Shown here: one piece after another, positions 17,722-25,669 of the stretch
Position numbering within the stretch: the first letter of the stretch is position 1
Layout: every line of letters starts with the position of its first letter
NCBI GenBank assembly: GCA_029335875.2
Contig: JARJMZ020000028.1
Coordinates: 1 to 64,000 of the forward strand
Direction: 5' to 3'
Length of the DNA stretch: 64,000 bases
Source: Thermoprotei archaeon
Lineage (GTDB): Archaea; Thermoproteota; Thermoprotei_A; Sulfolobales; Acidilobaceae
Made by a program: the position numbers and the translations under genes
Notes under the pieces: model-generated
Database searches by the model: none
Seen by the model: only the letters and a program-made list of their open reading frames with translations
What the model was told of the DNA's origin: nothing

Positions 17722-18537
17722 GTGGCTGGCAAGCGGGCTTACATTGTTATAGCAGCATATCTTTTAGTTTTATCCGTCACGCCGCTCATAGCGAGCTTCC
17801 TAGGCGGCGGGGGATGGATAGGCTTCGACATGGGAGCCTATTATTATAGGAACGAACACCTAGAAGTCAGGCTCGCAGGTCTCCCCGAAGGTGTTGGGAA
17901 ACCTAGGATATACGTTTACGCCCCCAACAGCTCCTACATGCCTGTATTGATTCTAGACGTGAACGATAGGGAGAGCACTGTTGAAGGTTACAGCCTCTTC
18001 TACGATGCCATCGACGTTAAAATAACAGCTCTAAACACCACGCTTACAATAGCGTATGTCTTTGAGGATTTCAATTTAACGAAAACCATCATAGCTGCGG
18101 ACACCACGGTAACAATAAACTATCAGGCTACGAAAACCGTGAAATATAAAATAGTAGTTCACGGCAGAAACTACACATCTATAAACGGCCTACACCTGAG
18201 AGACTATGTAAATAAAACACTAAAACTTGAGAAGATAGAGGGTGTAAGCTTCAAGTTCCATAGTAAGCCTGTGGGCGCGGGCAGTGTATATTTAAACTTC
18301 TCAAGCCCGGTGAACGTCGAGGTTGAAGAGGAGGTTAAGGGCGTAACTATTATAATAGTGACGTGGGAGGGCGATAGGTTAAGTATGAGCGTTAGGGGCT
18401 ATGTAGAGCCTCATAAACTAAGCCCTGTAACATCTACGTTATCAAGTTTATTAAACCATAGAGTAACCCCTATACTATTACCTCTAATAACTCTAGTGTT
18501 AATATTCGTAGGGTGGACCGTTTGGAGAAGGCTCTAA
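17722..18537 (+). CDS. Exported protein anchored at both ends, unknown
   Basis: 271 residues: a hydrophobic segment at residues 7-27, an extracellular beta-rich domain with several N-x-S/T sequons (NSSYM, NTTLT, NLTKT, NYTSI, NKTLK, NFSSP) and a second membrane span near the C-terminus (about 249-266). No family recognised. The dense sequons and the glycosyltransferase-like gene that overlaps its end suggest a cell-surface role. GTG 17722 start, 14 bases after surE. Confidence 0.6.
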   Translation: MAGKRAYIVIAAYLLVLSVTPLIASFLGGGGWIGFDMGAYYYRNEHLEVRLAGLPEGVGKPRIYVYAPNSSYMPVLILDVNDRESTVEGYSLFYDAIDVKITALNTTLTIAYVFEDFNLTKTIIAADTTVTINYQATKTVKYKIVVHGRNYTSINGLHLRDYVNKTLKLEKIEGVSFKFHSKPVGAGSVYLNFSSPVNVEVEEEVKGVTIIIVTWEGDRLSMSVRGYVEPHKLSPVTSTLSSLLNHRVTPILLPLITLVLIFVGWTVWRRL

Positions 18538-19820
18538 AGCTAGCCCTCCTAGCGGTCGCTTTAAGAATAATAGTCGCCCCCTTCTTCGCCCACATATGGG
18601 ATGTAGCCACTATCCAGGAGACAATGTTCTACACTCTCTCAGGCGAGAACGTCTACAAGCTAGTATACGCTCTCTCAGAGAAAGTTCAGGAGAGCACGGG
18701 TCTCCAAACGCTCTTCTATGAGGGGTATGCTTACCTGCCCCATTTAATACCCATAATATTCCCTTTTTACGCCCTATACTTGCTGATAGGCGGGGATCCT
18801 AGGCCAATTAAGGGTGTTGAGGGGTCGCTGGCGATCAGCCTATACTATGAGGTCAACTTTCACATGTCCAAAGACATTTTCCTCTTCCTCTCAATAGTCA
18901 AGCTCCCCATGATAATAGCTGATTCCCTCATAGTCTACATTTTATATAGGACCGGCTACGGGAAGGCCGCGGCGATATACGCTTTAAGCCCCTACTCGAT
19001 ATTCATAACAGGCATGTGGGGCATGTTCGACTCTATAGTAGCCTTATGCCTACTGCTCACACTAATATTCTTAAACCGTCAGAAGCACGCGCTAGCAGGG
19101 TTGCTCTACGGTTTTAGCCTGGTTAAAATCTACGCTGCAATACTCCTCCCCGCTATCTTAGCCTACCTGTTAAGGAGGGGGAAACGCCAGCTCATTATGT
19201 TCCTCGCGGGCTTCACCGTTTCTCAAGCGCCCACACTCTTGTTTGCTCTCCTAGACTTCAAGTCCATGTTATACAGTGTACTCTTGGTTCACATTTTTAG
19301 GCAGCCTAGCGGTTTAACGCCGCTGAGGGTTTTAAACTTAGCTGAGAACGTTGAGGTGTCGATTGCCGTAGGTATGGCTCATGCTGCGGTCTCAATGTTA
19401 GTCTACACGGCCCTGCTATATGTTCTAGTCAAGCATAGGGTTGATATGTGGAACGCCTTCACGATACTCCTACTTTATTTTCTAGCTTTCAGTAAGGTAG
19501 TCCACGAGCAGTACTACCTCTCACTATACCCTCTCATGCTCCTTAAGGATGAGGGGAGGGCTAGGGTTTTAGAAGCTTTATTCCTGGTTTATGGTGCTGT
19601 TAATGTGGGTGTATTCCTCCTAGCTCCCGTAGCTCTCTTCATTGTGGATTACAGGTATGTCAAGCTCCATTCAAGCATAGTATATAGTGATCTGGGGCTT
19701 CTCGTGGTAAACGTTGTGGGCCCTATGCTCATGTTTGCCGTATCCGTGACAGCGTTCATGGTGATTGTTAAGATCCTTTTAAATAGCTTGAGGTCTTCCT
19801 TAACACTTTCCCGTCAATGA
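18522..19820 (+). CDS. Polytopic GT-C-like glycosyltransferase
   Basis: About 432 residues with ten or more predicted membrane spans. Features shared with mannosyltransferase-like GT-C/DUF2029 proteins are the acidic pair in the first loop region (HIWDVA), LSPYSIFITGMWGMFDSIVALCLL-type (key residues W and FDS) and VHEQYYLS. Such enzymes use polyprenyl-phosphate sugars outside the membrane. TTG 18522 follows GGGTGG by five bases; GTG 18513 is an alternative. It overlaps the preceding exported protein by 16 bases. The sugar and acceptor are unknown. Confidence 0.65.
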   Translation: MEKALKLALLAVALRIIVAPFFAHIWDVATIQETMFYTLSGENVYKLVYALSEKVQESTGLQTLFYEGYAYLPHLIPIIFPFYALYLLIGGDPRPIKGVEGSLAISLYYEVNFHMSKDIFLFLSIVKLPMIIADSLIVYILYRTGYGKAAAIYALSPYSIFITGMWGMFDSIVALCLLLTLIFLNRQKHALAGLLYGFSLVKIYAAILLPAILAYLLRRGKRQLIMFLAGFTVSQAPTLLFALLDFKSMLYSVLLVHIFRQPSGLTPLRVLNLAENVEVSIAVGMAHAAVSMLVYTALLYVLVKHRVDMWNAFTILLLYFLAFSKVVHEQYYLSLYPLMLLKDEGRARVLEALFLVYGAVNVGVFLLAPVALFIVDYRYVKLHSSIVYSDLGLLVVNVVGPMLMFAVSVTAFMVIVKILLNSLRSSLTLSRQ

Positions 19821-19834
19821 GAGTAGGCTCCACG

Positions 19835-20872
19835 CTATGAGCCTTCTATAAGCTTCCTACCTGCGAGCCTGACGAGCTCGAGGGACTCCTCATAGAACCC
19901 TTTAAGTGTTTTCGCAACTTCGCCCACGCTCTGATCGTGCTCTTCGTAAACTTTTTTCAAAGTGTCTAAAACTATTTTCTTGGCGAGCAGCTTAATTAAC
20001 AGCTTCCTCCTCTTAGCCGTTCTGGCAGCCTTATCCCCGGAGCCCACCAAGTATTCCAAGTGTTTATCCACCGCTTCAACAAGGTCCCTTATCCCCATGC
20101 CTAGGACAGCGCTAGTCTTAACTACTAAAGGCCTCCAAGCACCCTCCCTCCCAATATCGCCCTTCTCAGCTACGAACGACATGTACTCGTACGTTTTAGA
20201 AGCTTCGGGCTTATCACTTTTATTCACAACATAAATATCACCTATCTCTAAAACCCCCGCCTTCAAAGCCTGCACGTCATCCCCGGCGCCGGGCATAGTA
20301 ACCACTATTATAGTGTCCGCCGCATCCATGACAGTGGTCTCATCCTGGCCCACACCCACAGTCTCAACTATGATCTTATCATAGCCTAGAGCGTCAAAAG
20401 CCTCTATCATCGCTAGGGCGGCGAGGCTGAGACCCCCCTCAAAGCCCGCCGTGGTAACGCTCCTAATGAACACCCCGGGGTCTGTAGCGTGATCCTGCAT
20501 CCTCAACCTATCACCTAGAAGAGCTCCAGAGCTTAGGGGGCTCGTGGGGTCAATAGCTATAACCGCAACCCTATAACCCTTATCCCTGAAAGCTTTAATG
20601 AGCCTCGATATGAGGCTACTCTTCCCAGCTCCAGGTATCCCAGTAATCCCTATAACCTGAGCCTTACCACTACTATTAGAGGCCAAATACTCTACCATCC
20701 AAGCATTACTCACACTTAAATCCTCAAGGAACGTTAAAATCCTACCAAGAGCCCTCCTATCGCCACCCCTAGCCCTCTCCACGAGACCCAGAAAACCACC
20801 CACATCCAACAACAGAGTCCCCCAAGAGCTTTGAGGCTTAGAAGCTTTAAAAACAAACTCCTTACCCTTCAT
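19835..20872 (-). CDS. meaB: MeaB-type GTPase chaperone of B12 acyl-CoA mutase
   Basis: G-protein that loads and protects cobalamin in acyl-CoA mutases. The Walker A motif is GITGIPGAGKSS (about residues 75-86), followed by IDPTSPLSSGALLGDRLRM, a family mark, and GVGQDETTVMD. The base-recognition motif is NKSDKPE. Length 345 is normal. It lies downstream of the mutase genes on the same strand, separated from them by the broken glycosylase gene and the 21370 repeat. Confidence 0.93.
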   Translation of the reverse strand: MKGKEFVFKASKPQSSWGTLLLDVGGFLGLVERARGGDRRALGRILTFLEDLSVSNAWMVEYLASNSSGKAQVIGITGIPGAGKSSLISRLIKAFRDKGYRVAVIAIDPTSPLSSGALLGDRLRMQDHATDPGVFIRSVTTAGFEGGLSLAALAMIEAFDALGYDKIIVETVGVGQDETTVMDAADTIIVVTMPGAGDDVQALKAGVLEIGDIYVVNKSDKPEASKTYEYMSFVAEKGDIGREGAWRPLVVKTSAVLGMGIRDLVEAVDKHLEYLVGSGDKAARTAKRRKLLIKLLAKKIVLDTLKKVYEEHDQSVGEVAKTLKGFYEESLELVRLAGRKLIEGS

Positions 20873-20876
20873 ACAT

Positions 20877-21304
20877 TCACTCTAAAGCCTTCCCACGGCT
20901 CAACCCCCCCACGACAACGAACATGGGATGGGGGTTAAACATCCTAACCCCCTTGAACCTACTATATCTCTCTGAGTCCCTTCTACGCAGTTTCTCGAGG
21001 AGATGCGCTGTCTCATACCCTAGTTGTCCAGTAGTCACTGTTATCGTGATAGGAGTAGAATATGGGCTCAGCTTGCCCCTATCAAACCTGAAACCTCTCA
21101 TGTCAGCCTCAATGTAGACCGCCTCCAAATACCGGTTTACCGCATCCAAGGGGGAGGCAGACCTTTTGAACCTCTCTAGCTGCGGATGATTCCTGTAGCC
21201 CCTCATCCCCTCATAAGGACTTTCCTCGCCAAGAGAGTCTCGTGCCATAATGCGACTAAGCCCTTGGCGTCCAGGTACATGGGGTGAATAGACCAGAGTC
21301 TCAC
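20877..21304 (-). pseudogene. Pyrimidine dimer DNA glycosylase (Pyr_excise), frameshifted
   Basis: The 3' part encodes GYRNHPQLERFKRSASPLDA and ends near NPHPMFVVVGG, which is the family's conserved C-terminal half. The missing N-terminus is present just upstream in another frame from GTG 21304: it reads VRLWSIHPMYLDAKGLVALW, the family's N-terminus. The two halves join if one base is added between about 21205 and 21216, giving a protein of normal length with no gap against the family. So a single deleted base, or a sequencing error, breaks the gene. The enzyme would cut UV dimers. The ATG at 21248 is an artefact of the second frame. Meab follows four bases later. Confidence 0.8.
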
Positions 21305-21369
21305 GCCTAATCCCACTATATTCCTGTTAAACCCGCATAAAACTTATAACTAGACATGATATTCTTGGG

Positions 21370-21437
21370 GTGGTCGCCGGAGCTCAGTATAATGGGGAAG
21401 AACCAAAACACCCATGATATTGGGTCCCGGCGACCAC
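21370..21437. repeat. Dispersed repeat, copy 1, with 11-bp inverted ends
   Basis: GTGGTCGCCGG (21370-21380) and CCGGCGACCAC (21427-21437) are perfect inverted ends around 46 bases. The inner part contains ATGGG/CCCAT and the overlapping hairpin ACCCA-TGATAT-TGGGT. Bases 21392-21437 match 44367-44410 closely. It lies between the Pyr_excise pseudogene and the mutase small subunit. It may be a small non-autonomous mobile element or a structured RNA. Confidence 0.75.
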
Positions 21438-21467
21438 TACTCTAATAAGTGGAACTTAGGTCTTTCT

Positions 21468-21914
21468 TTATTGTTTGAGGGCGGCTTTCTGGGAGGCTAA
21501 GGTTTCTAGTTTTTCTATGACTTCTTTTAGTGGGGTTCCGGGTAGGAAGAATTCTTTTATGCCTATGGCTTTTAGAGTGTCTATGTCGATGACTGGTATG
21601 CTGCCTCCCATGACTACTGGTATGTCTTCTGCTCCTTGTTCTCTGAGTTTTTCTAGGAGTTTCCTGGCCACGTATATGTGTGAGCCTTCGTGGTGGCTTA
21701 CCCCTATTATGTCTACGTCCTCCTGGACTGCTGCTGCTACAACTTGGTCTACAGTTTGTCTAAGCCCTGTGTATATGACTTCGAACCCGGCGTCTCTCAA
21801 TGCTCTGGCTATAACCTTAGCTCCTCTATCGTGGCCATCTAAGCCTATCTTGGCTACTAATATTTTGATTTTCCTCTTAGTAGTGTGGGGGCTCTGAGTA
21901 TGTGCCGTAGACAC
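21468..21914 (-). CDS. Acyl-CoA mutase small (cobalamin-binding) subunit
   Basis: 148 residues of the B12-binding fold. The lower axial ligand motif DxHxxG is DGHDRG, with His28. The glycine pair VVMGGSIP (residues 101-107) is in place. The loop usually reading S-S/T-L-x-x-x-H is here SHHEGSH (residues 73-79), an uncommon version. It would form the mutase with the large subunit, whose gene end it overlaps by 38 bases; GTG 21914 is the only normal start in this frame. The name methylmalonyl-CoA mutase is avoided because the large subunit has different substrate residues. Confidence 0.88.
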   Translation of the reverse strand: MSTAHTQSPHTTKRKIKILVAKIGLDGHDRGAKVIARALRDAGFEVIYTGLRQTVDQVVAAAVQEDVDIIGVSHHEGSHIYVARKLLEKLREQGAEDIPVVMGGSIPVIDIDTLKAIGIKEFFLPGTPLKEVIEKLETLASQKAALKQ

Positions 21915-23577
21915 TCTTCAACACCCCCATTATTTCTCCTAGCGTGGCGTAGGCTTTCACGGCGTTGAGGACGTAGGACACTATATTATCCCCTCTCTCA
22001 GCTGCTCTCTCAAGATCTTCAAGGGCCCTCCTCCACCTGGCTTCATCCCTTATGGACCTCACTTTTCTAACCCTCTCCTTCTGCCTCTCCTCGATCTCCT
22101 CCTGGTTGAATTCTAGGAGGGGCACTCGCCTGATCTCCTCGATCTCCTCTTCCTTGTAAATGTTAACCCCCACTATCAGCCTCTTACCCTCTTCAACCTC
22201 TTTCTGGAACCTGTATGAGGCTTCCTCTACTTCCCTCTGGGGATAGCCTTTCTTGACAGCCTCCAGCATGCCGCCCATCCTCTCTATCCTCTCTATATAC
22301 CTCCAAGCCCTCTCCTCCATCTCGTCAGTAAGCCACTCAATGAAATAACTCCCAGCCAGGGGGTCTACAACGTCAGCCACGCCAGCCTCATAAGCTATTA
22401 TCTGCTGCGTCCTCAAAGCTATTTTAGCGGCGAACTCGCTCGGCACCCTGAAAGGCTCGTCGAAAGAGTTAGTATGGAGGCTCTGGCACCCTCCCAGGAC
22501 TGCCGCTAAAGCCTCTATAGCAGTCCTCACAATGTTAATCCACGGCTGCTGGGGGTATAGGGAGCACCCTGCTGTCTGAACGTGGAAGCGGAGCCACATA
22601 CTCCTGGGGTTCTTGGCTCCAAACCATTCTTTCATTATCTTAGCCCACATCCTCCTCGCAGCCCTAAACTTTGCTATCTCCTCGAAGAAGTTTATGTGGG
22701 AGTCGAAGAAGAAGCTAAGCCTTGGGGCAAACTCGTCTACATCCATCCCCCTGGCTATTAGCTGTCTCACATACTCTATGCCATCAGCTAGGGTGAAAGC
22801 TAGTTCTTGGACTGCTGTAGCCCCAGCTTCTCTAATGTGATAGCCGCTTATACTTATGGGATTCCATTTAGGTAGGTTCTTAACGCTCCACTCTATAACA
22901 TCCATGGCTACTTTAACGGCAGCCTCCGGGGGGAATACGTAGGTTTTCTGGGCTATGAACTCTTTTAGCGGATCGTTCTGGGTTGTGCCCCCGATCATAT
23001 CGTAAGATACGCCCTGCTTCTCCGCTACAGCCACGTAGAAAGAGAGGAGGACGGGCGCCGGCGGGTTTATGGTCATGTTAGTGGTAACTTCACCCATATT
23101 TATATCCCTAAAGACAATCTCCATGTCTACTATAGTGGGCACACTAACCCCCACAATGCCGACCTCCCCCTCAGCTAGGGGGTCGTCGGGGTCTACGCCT
23201 ACGAGAGTAGGGTTGTCGAAGGCTAAGCTTAGGCCAGTCTCTCCAGCTTTTATAAGCATCTTAAGCCTTTCATTAGTCTCTTCAGGGCCCCCGTAGCCGC
23301 TGAACATCCTCATAGTCCACAGTCTAGCCCTATACATTGTAGCGTGTATCCCCCGAGTGAACGGGTATGTCCCGGGGAAGCCTAGCTTCTCCATGTATTC
23401 GAAATCTTTCAAATCCTCTGGAGTGTATATGGGCTTGAGGGGTATATTGCTTAGTGTTGTGAACTCTTCCTGCCTCTCAGGCATTCTTGAAAGCCATCGG
23501 GGTAGAACATTACTCTCCCATTCCAAGCGCTTCTTCAATATCTCTTCTAAGGCTTCTCTAGAGTAAAGTTTAACCAT
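21877..23577 (-). CDS. B12-dependent acyl-CoA mutase large subunit, non-canonical
   Basis: 566 residues of the catalytic TIM barrel, carbon-skeleton rearrangement of acyl-CoA. Conserved parts are [40 protein letters not shown] (His247, equivalent to the conserved His244) and [14 protein letters not shown]. Two substrate-reading residues differ from methylmalonyl-CoA mutase: the Tyr at position 89 of the Propionibacterium enzyme is His78 here, and the Arg at 207 that binds the substrate carboxylate is Gln210. Gln at the second site is known from isobutyryl- and 2-hydroxyisobutyryl-CoA mutases. The substrate is therefore probably an acyl-CoA without a free carboxylate. ATG 23577 start. Confidence 0.88.
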   Translation of the reverse strand: MVKLYSREALEEILKKRLEWESNVLPRWLSRMPERQEEFTTLSNIPLKPIYTPEDLKDFEYMEKLGFPGTYPFTRGIHATMYRARLWTMRMFSGYGGPEETNERLKMLIKAGETGLSLAFDNPTLVGVDPDDPLAEGEVGIVGVSVPTIVDMEIVFRDINMGEVTTNMTINPPAPVLLSFYVAVAEKQGVSYDMIGGTTQNDPLKEFIAQKTYVFPPEAAVKVAMDVIEWSVKNLPKWNPISISGYHIREAGATAVQELAFTLADGIEYVRQLIARGMDVDEFAPRLSFFFDSHINFFEEIAKFRAARRMWAKIMKEWFGAKNPRSMWLRFHVQTAGCSLYPQQPWINIVRTAIEALAAVLGGCQSLHTNSFDEPFRVPSEFAAKIALRTQQIIAYEAGVADVVDPLAGSYFIEWLTDEMEERAWRYIERIERMGGMLEAVKKGYPQREVEEASYRFQKEVEEGKRLIVGVNIYKEEEIEEIRRVPLLEFNQEEIEERQKERVRKVRSIRDEARWRRALEDLERAAERGDNIVSYVLNAVKAYATLGEIMGVLKSVYGTYSEPPHY

Positions 23578-23742
23578 CCCCTCTCACGCCTTGACTATTA
23601 AGGTTAAGCTGGAACTTTATATTTCTTTTAACGGGCTTATGTTTGGATACGGTATCCAAAGATAAGGGTTAAAAGAACAGCAGGAGACAAGCCATAACTG
23701 AGGTGGCCTACAACGGTAAAACTCTACTCAGAACCCCTAGAT

Positions 23743-24570
23743 ATGTACGTTGAAGTCCCAGACCATCCCCGGAGAATAGTGAGTCTATCGCCAGCAATAA
23801 CTGAAACCCTATACATGCTAGGCTTATCAGACAGGATAGCGGGTGTAAGCTTATACTGTAACAAGCCCCCCGAAGCTAAGTCTAAGCCGAGGGTTGGAAG
23901 CTACTGGAAAGTCCTCTACAGTAAACTCGAGCCCCTAAACCCGGACCTTATCCTCGTGACTACTGGAGCCCAACTTAAAATTTTAGGGGAGCTGCATGAT
24001 AAAGGCTACACAGTATACCCCATATCGCTGCCAGTAACCCTCTATGGAGTCCTAGATCAGATAATTAAAGTTGGGATAGTGGTGGGAGAGGCTGACAAGG
24101 CTAGGAGCCTCTCCTACAGTCTAGGGGAAGAGTTGAGGGCTTTAAAGGGGGCTCTAGAGGGTTTGAGAGTGCACGTTGAGATCGACCTGGGAGGCCCCGT
24201 GGCTCCCGGGGCTATAACTTACTTGGCCGACGCCTTCAAATACACGGGCGCCTCTACAACCTTCGATAATGTGAGGGTTCATGAGAGGATCATAGATGGC
24301 AAGAGTGTGGCCGACGCCTGGATAATAGACCCAGACCCTAAGAGTATCAAGGATTTCAACCCTGACGTTTACATATACGAGGTCCCCTATGGTGGCCGGG
24401 CTAGCTTTGAATGGGTTTTCGAGAGGCTTAAAAGTAGGGGGCTTGAGGGCTTAGAGGCTGTTAGGAGGGGGAGGCTCCTGGTCTTAGAGCCTGATACCCT
24501 AGCCCACTATGGCCCCTCCCTGATCCCCACGCTAGCCGGCCTTGTTGCTAAGATTAAAGCCTTGTTCTAA
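23743..24570 (+). CDS. BtuF-like cobalamin or metal-chelate binding protein, orphan
   Basis: About 275 residues of the helical-backbone binding-protein fold. The start RRIVSLSPAITETLYMLGL and the middle PDLILVTTGAQLKIL are typical. There is no signal peptide and no permease nearby, so it may act in the cytoplasm. It is divergent from the B12 mutase, which suggests cobalamin as ligand (inference). ATG 23743 lacks a ribosome site. An in-frame extension back to ACG 23713, six bases after GAGGTGG (23700-23706), would add residues VKLYSEPLD that relatives also carry, so the true start may be non-AUG. Confidence 0.75.
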   Translation: MYVEVPDHPRRIVSLSPAITETLYMLGLSDRIAGVSLYCNKPPEAKSKPRVGSYWKVLYSKLEPLNPDLILVTTGAQLKILGELHDKGYTVYPISLPVTLYGVLDQIIKVGIVVGEADKARSLSYSLGEELRALKGALEGLRVHVEIDLGGPVAPGAITYLADAFKYTGASTTFDNVRVHERIIDGKSVADAWIIDPDPKSIKDFNPDVYIYEVPYGGRASFEWVFERLKSRGLEGLEAVRRGRLLVLEPDTLAHYGPSLIPTLAGLVAKIKALF

Positions 24571-24597
24571 CCCTCTAATATTGGGGGTTCAAGAGCC

Positions 24598-25665
24598 ATT
24601 GACACTAGAGTTTTCAAAGTAGACCCTGTCAGGCCTGAGAGGGATATAGTAGAGTATGCAGCTGGAGTCATAAGAGCAGGGGGCCTCGTAGCCTTCCCCA
24701 CCGAGACTGTCTACGGTCTAGGGGCTGACGCTCTAAATGCCAGCGCTGTCGCCAGGATATATGAGGTTAAAGGCAGGCCCCTAGATAACCCTGTGATCGT
24801 CCACATATCAGACTTCAACCAGCTAGACATAGTAGCCTCCAGGGTTCCGGAGGAAGCTTATAGGCTTGCCGAGAAACTCTGGCCAGGCCCCCTCACACTA
24901 CTCCTACCCAGGAATATTAAAGTGCCTAGAAAGGTTACTGCAGGGCTCGAAACAGTAGCCGTCAGGATGCCGGCACACCCTGTAGCCCTCGAGCTGATTA
25001 GGGCTTCGAAAAACCCCATAGCGGCGCCAAGCGCTAACATATCCGGGAAGCCTAGCCCTACGAGGGGAGATCATGTAGTTAGAGACTTATACTCTAAGGT
25101 TGAAGTGATACTAGACGGGGGGGAGACCCTTTACGGTGTCGAGTCCACTATAATAAACATCCTGACAGACCCCCCCAAGCTCCTTAGGCCAGGAGCTTAC
25201 CCTGTGGAGGTTATAGAGGAGATCCTTGGGAGGAGGATTGAGGTCCCAGATTTCGCCAGGGGATTGGGAGAGGCGCCTCAAGCCCTGGCTCCCGGGATGA
25301 AGCACAGGCATTACGCTCCAAACACGGAGTTGATCCTGGTAGAGTCTATAAGGGGGGATTTTGACGCTGTCAGGGGGGCTGTGACTGGAGAGGCTGAGAA
25401 ACTGGCGGGGAAGGGGTTAAAGGTTGCAATAATATCGTTCAAGGAGCATTCAAGCTTCTATAAGGGTGTTAAAGCTCAAATATTGGAGCTTGGGTCGCGG
25501 GAAAACATGTTCGAAATAGCTAGAAACTTGTTCCACACGTTGAGGGTCTTAGACACGTTAAACGTGGACGCGGCCATAGTTGAGTGCGTTGAAGAGAGAG
25601 GTCTGGGGCTCGCTATTATGAACAGGCTGAGAAAAGCTTCATCAAAGAGGATTGTTCTACCCTGA
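24598..25665 (+). CDS. sua5: Threonylcarbamoyl-AMP synthase Sua5, ATT start
   Basis: Makes threonylcarbamoyl-AMP for the t6A modification of tRNA. The N-terminal YrdC domain reads GGLVAFPTETVYGLGADAL, then KGRPLDNPVIVH and NPIAAPSANISGKPSPT. The C-terminal Sua5 domain has PGMKHRHYAPNTELILV. A GTG start at 24793 would remove the first 65 residues, including the core ATP and threonine site, and cannot be right. Between the upstream stop (24568) and 24793 there is no in-frame ATG, GTG or TTG. ATT 24598 lies eight bases after GGGGGTT and gives 355 residues, normal for the family. Confidence 0.9.
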   Translation: MDTRVFKVDPVRPERDIVEYAAGVIRAGGLVAFPTETVYGLGADALNASAVARIYEVKGRPLDNPVIVHISDFNQLDIVASRVPEEAYRLAEKLWPGPLTLLLPRNIKVPRKVTAGLETVAVRMPAHPVALELIRASKNPIAAPSANISGKPSPTRGDHVVRDLYSKVEVILDGGETLYGVESTIINILTDPPKLLRPGAYPVEVIEEILGRRIEVPDFARGLGEAPQALAPGMKHRHYAPNTELILVESIRGDFDAVRGAVTGEAEKLAGKGLKVAIISFKEHSSFYKGVKAQILELGSRENMFEIARNLFHTLRVLDTLNVDAAIVECVEERGLGLAIMNRLRKASSKRIVLP

Positions 25666-25669
25666 ACCC

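Noticed and set aside
24793-25665. Sua5 starting at GTG 24793
   Set aside because: It would remove the core YrdC motif GGLVAFPTETVYGLGADAL that lies upstream in the same frame.
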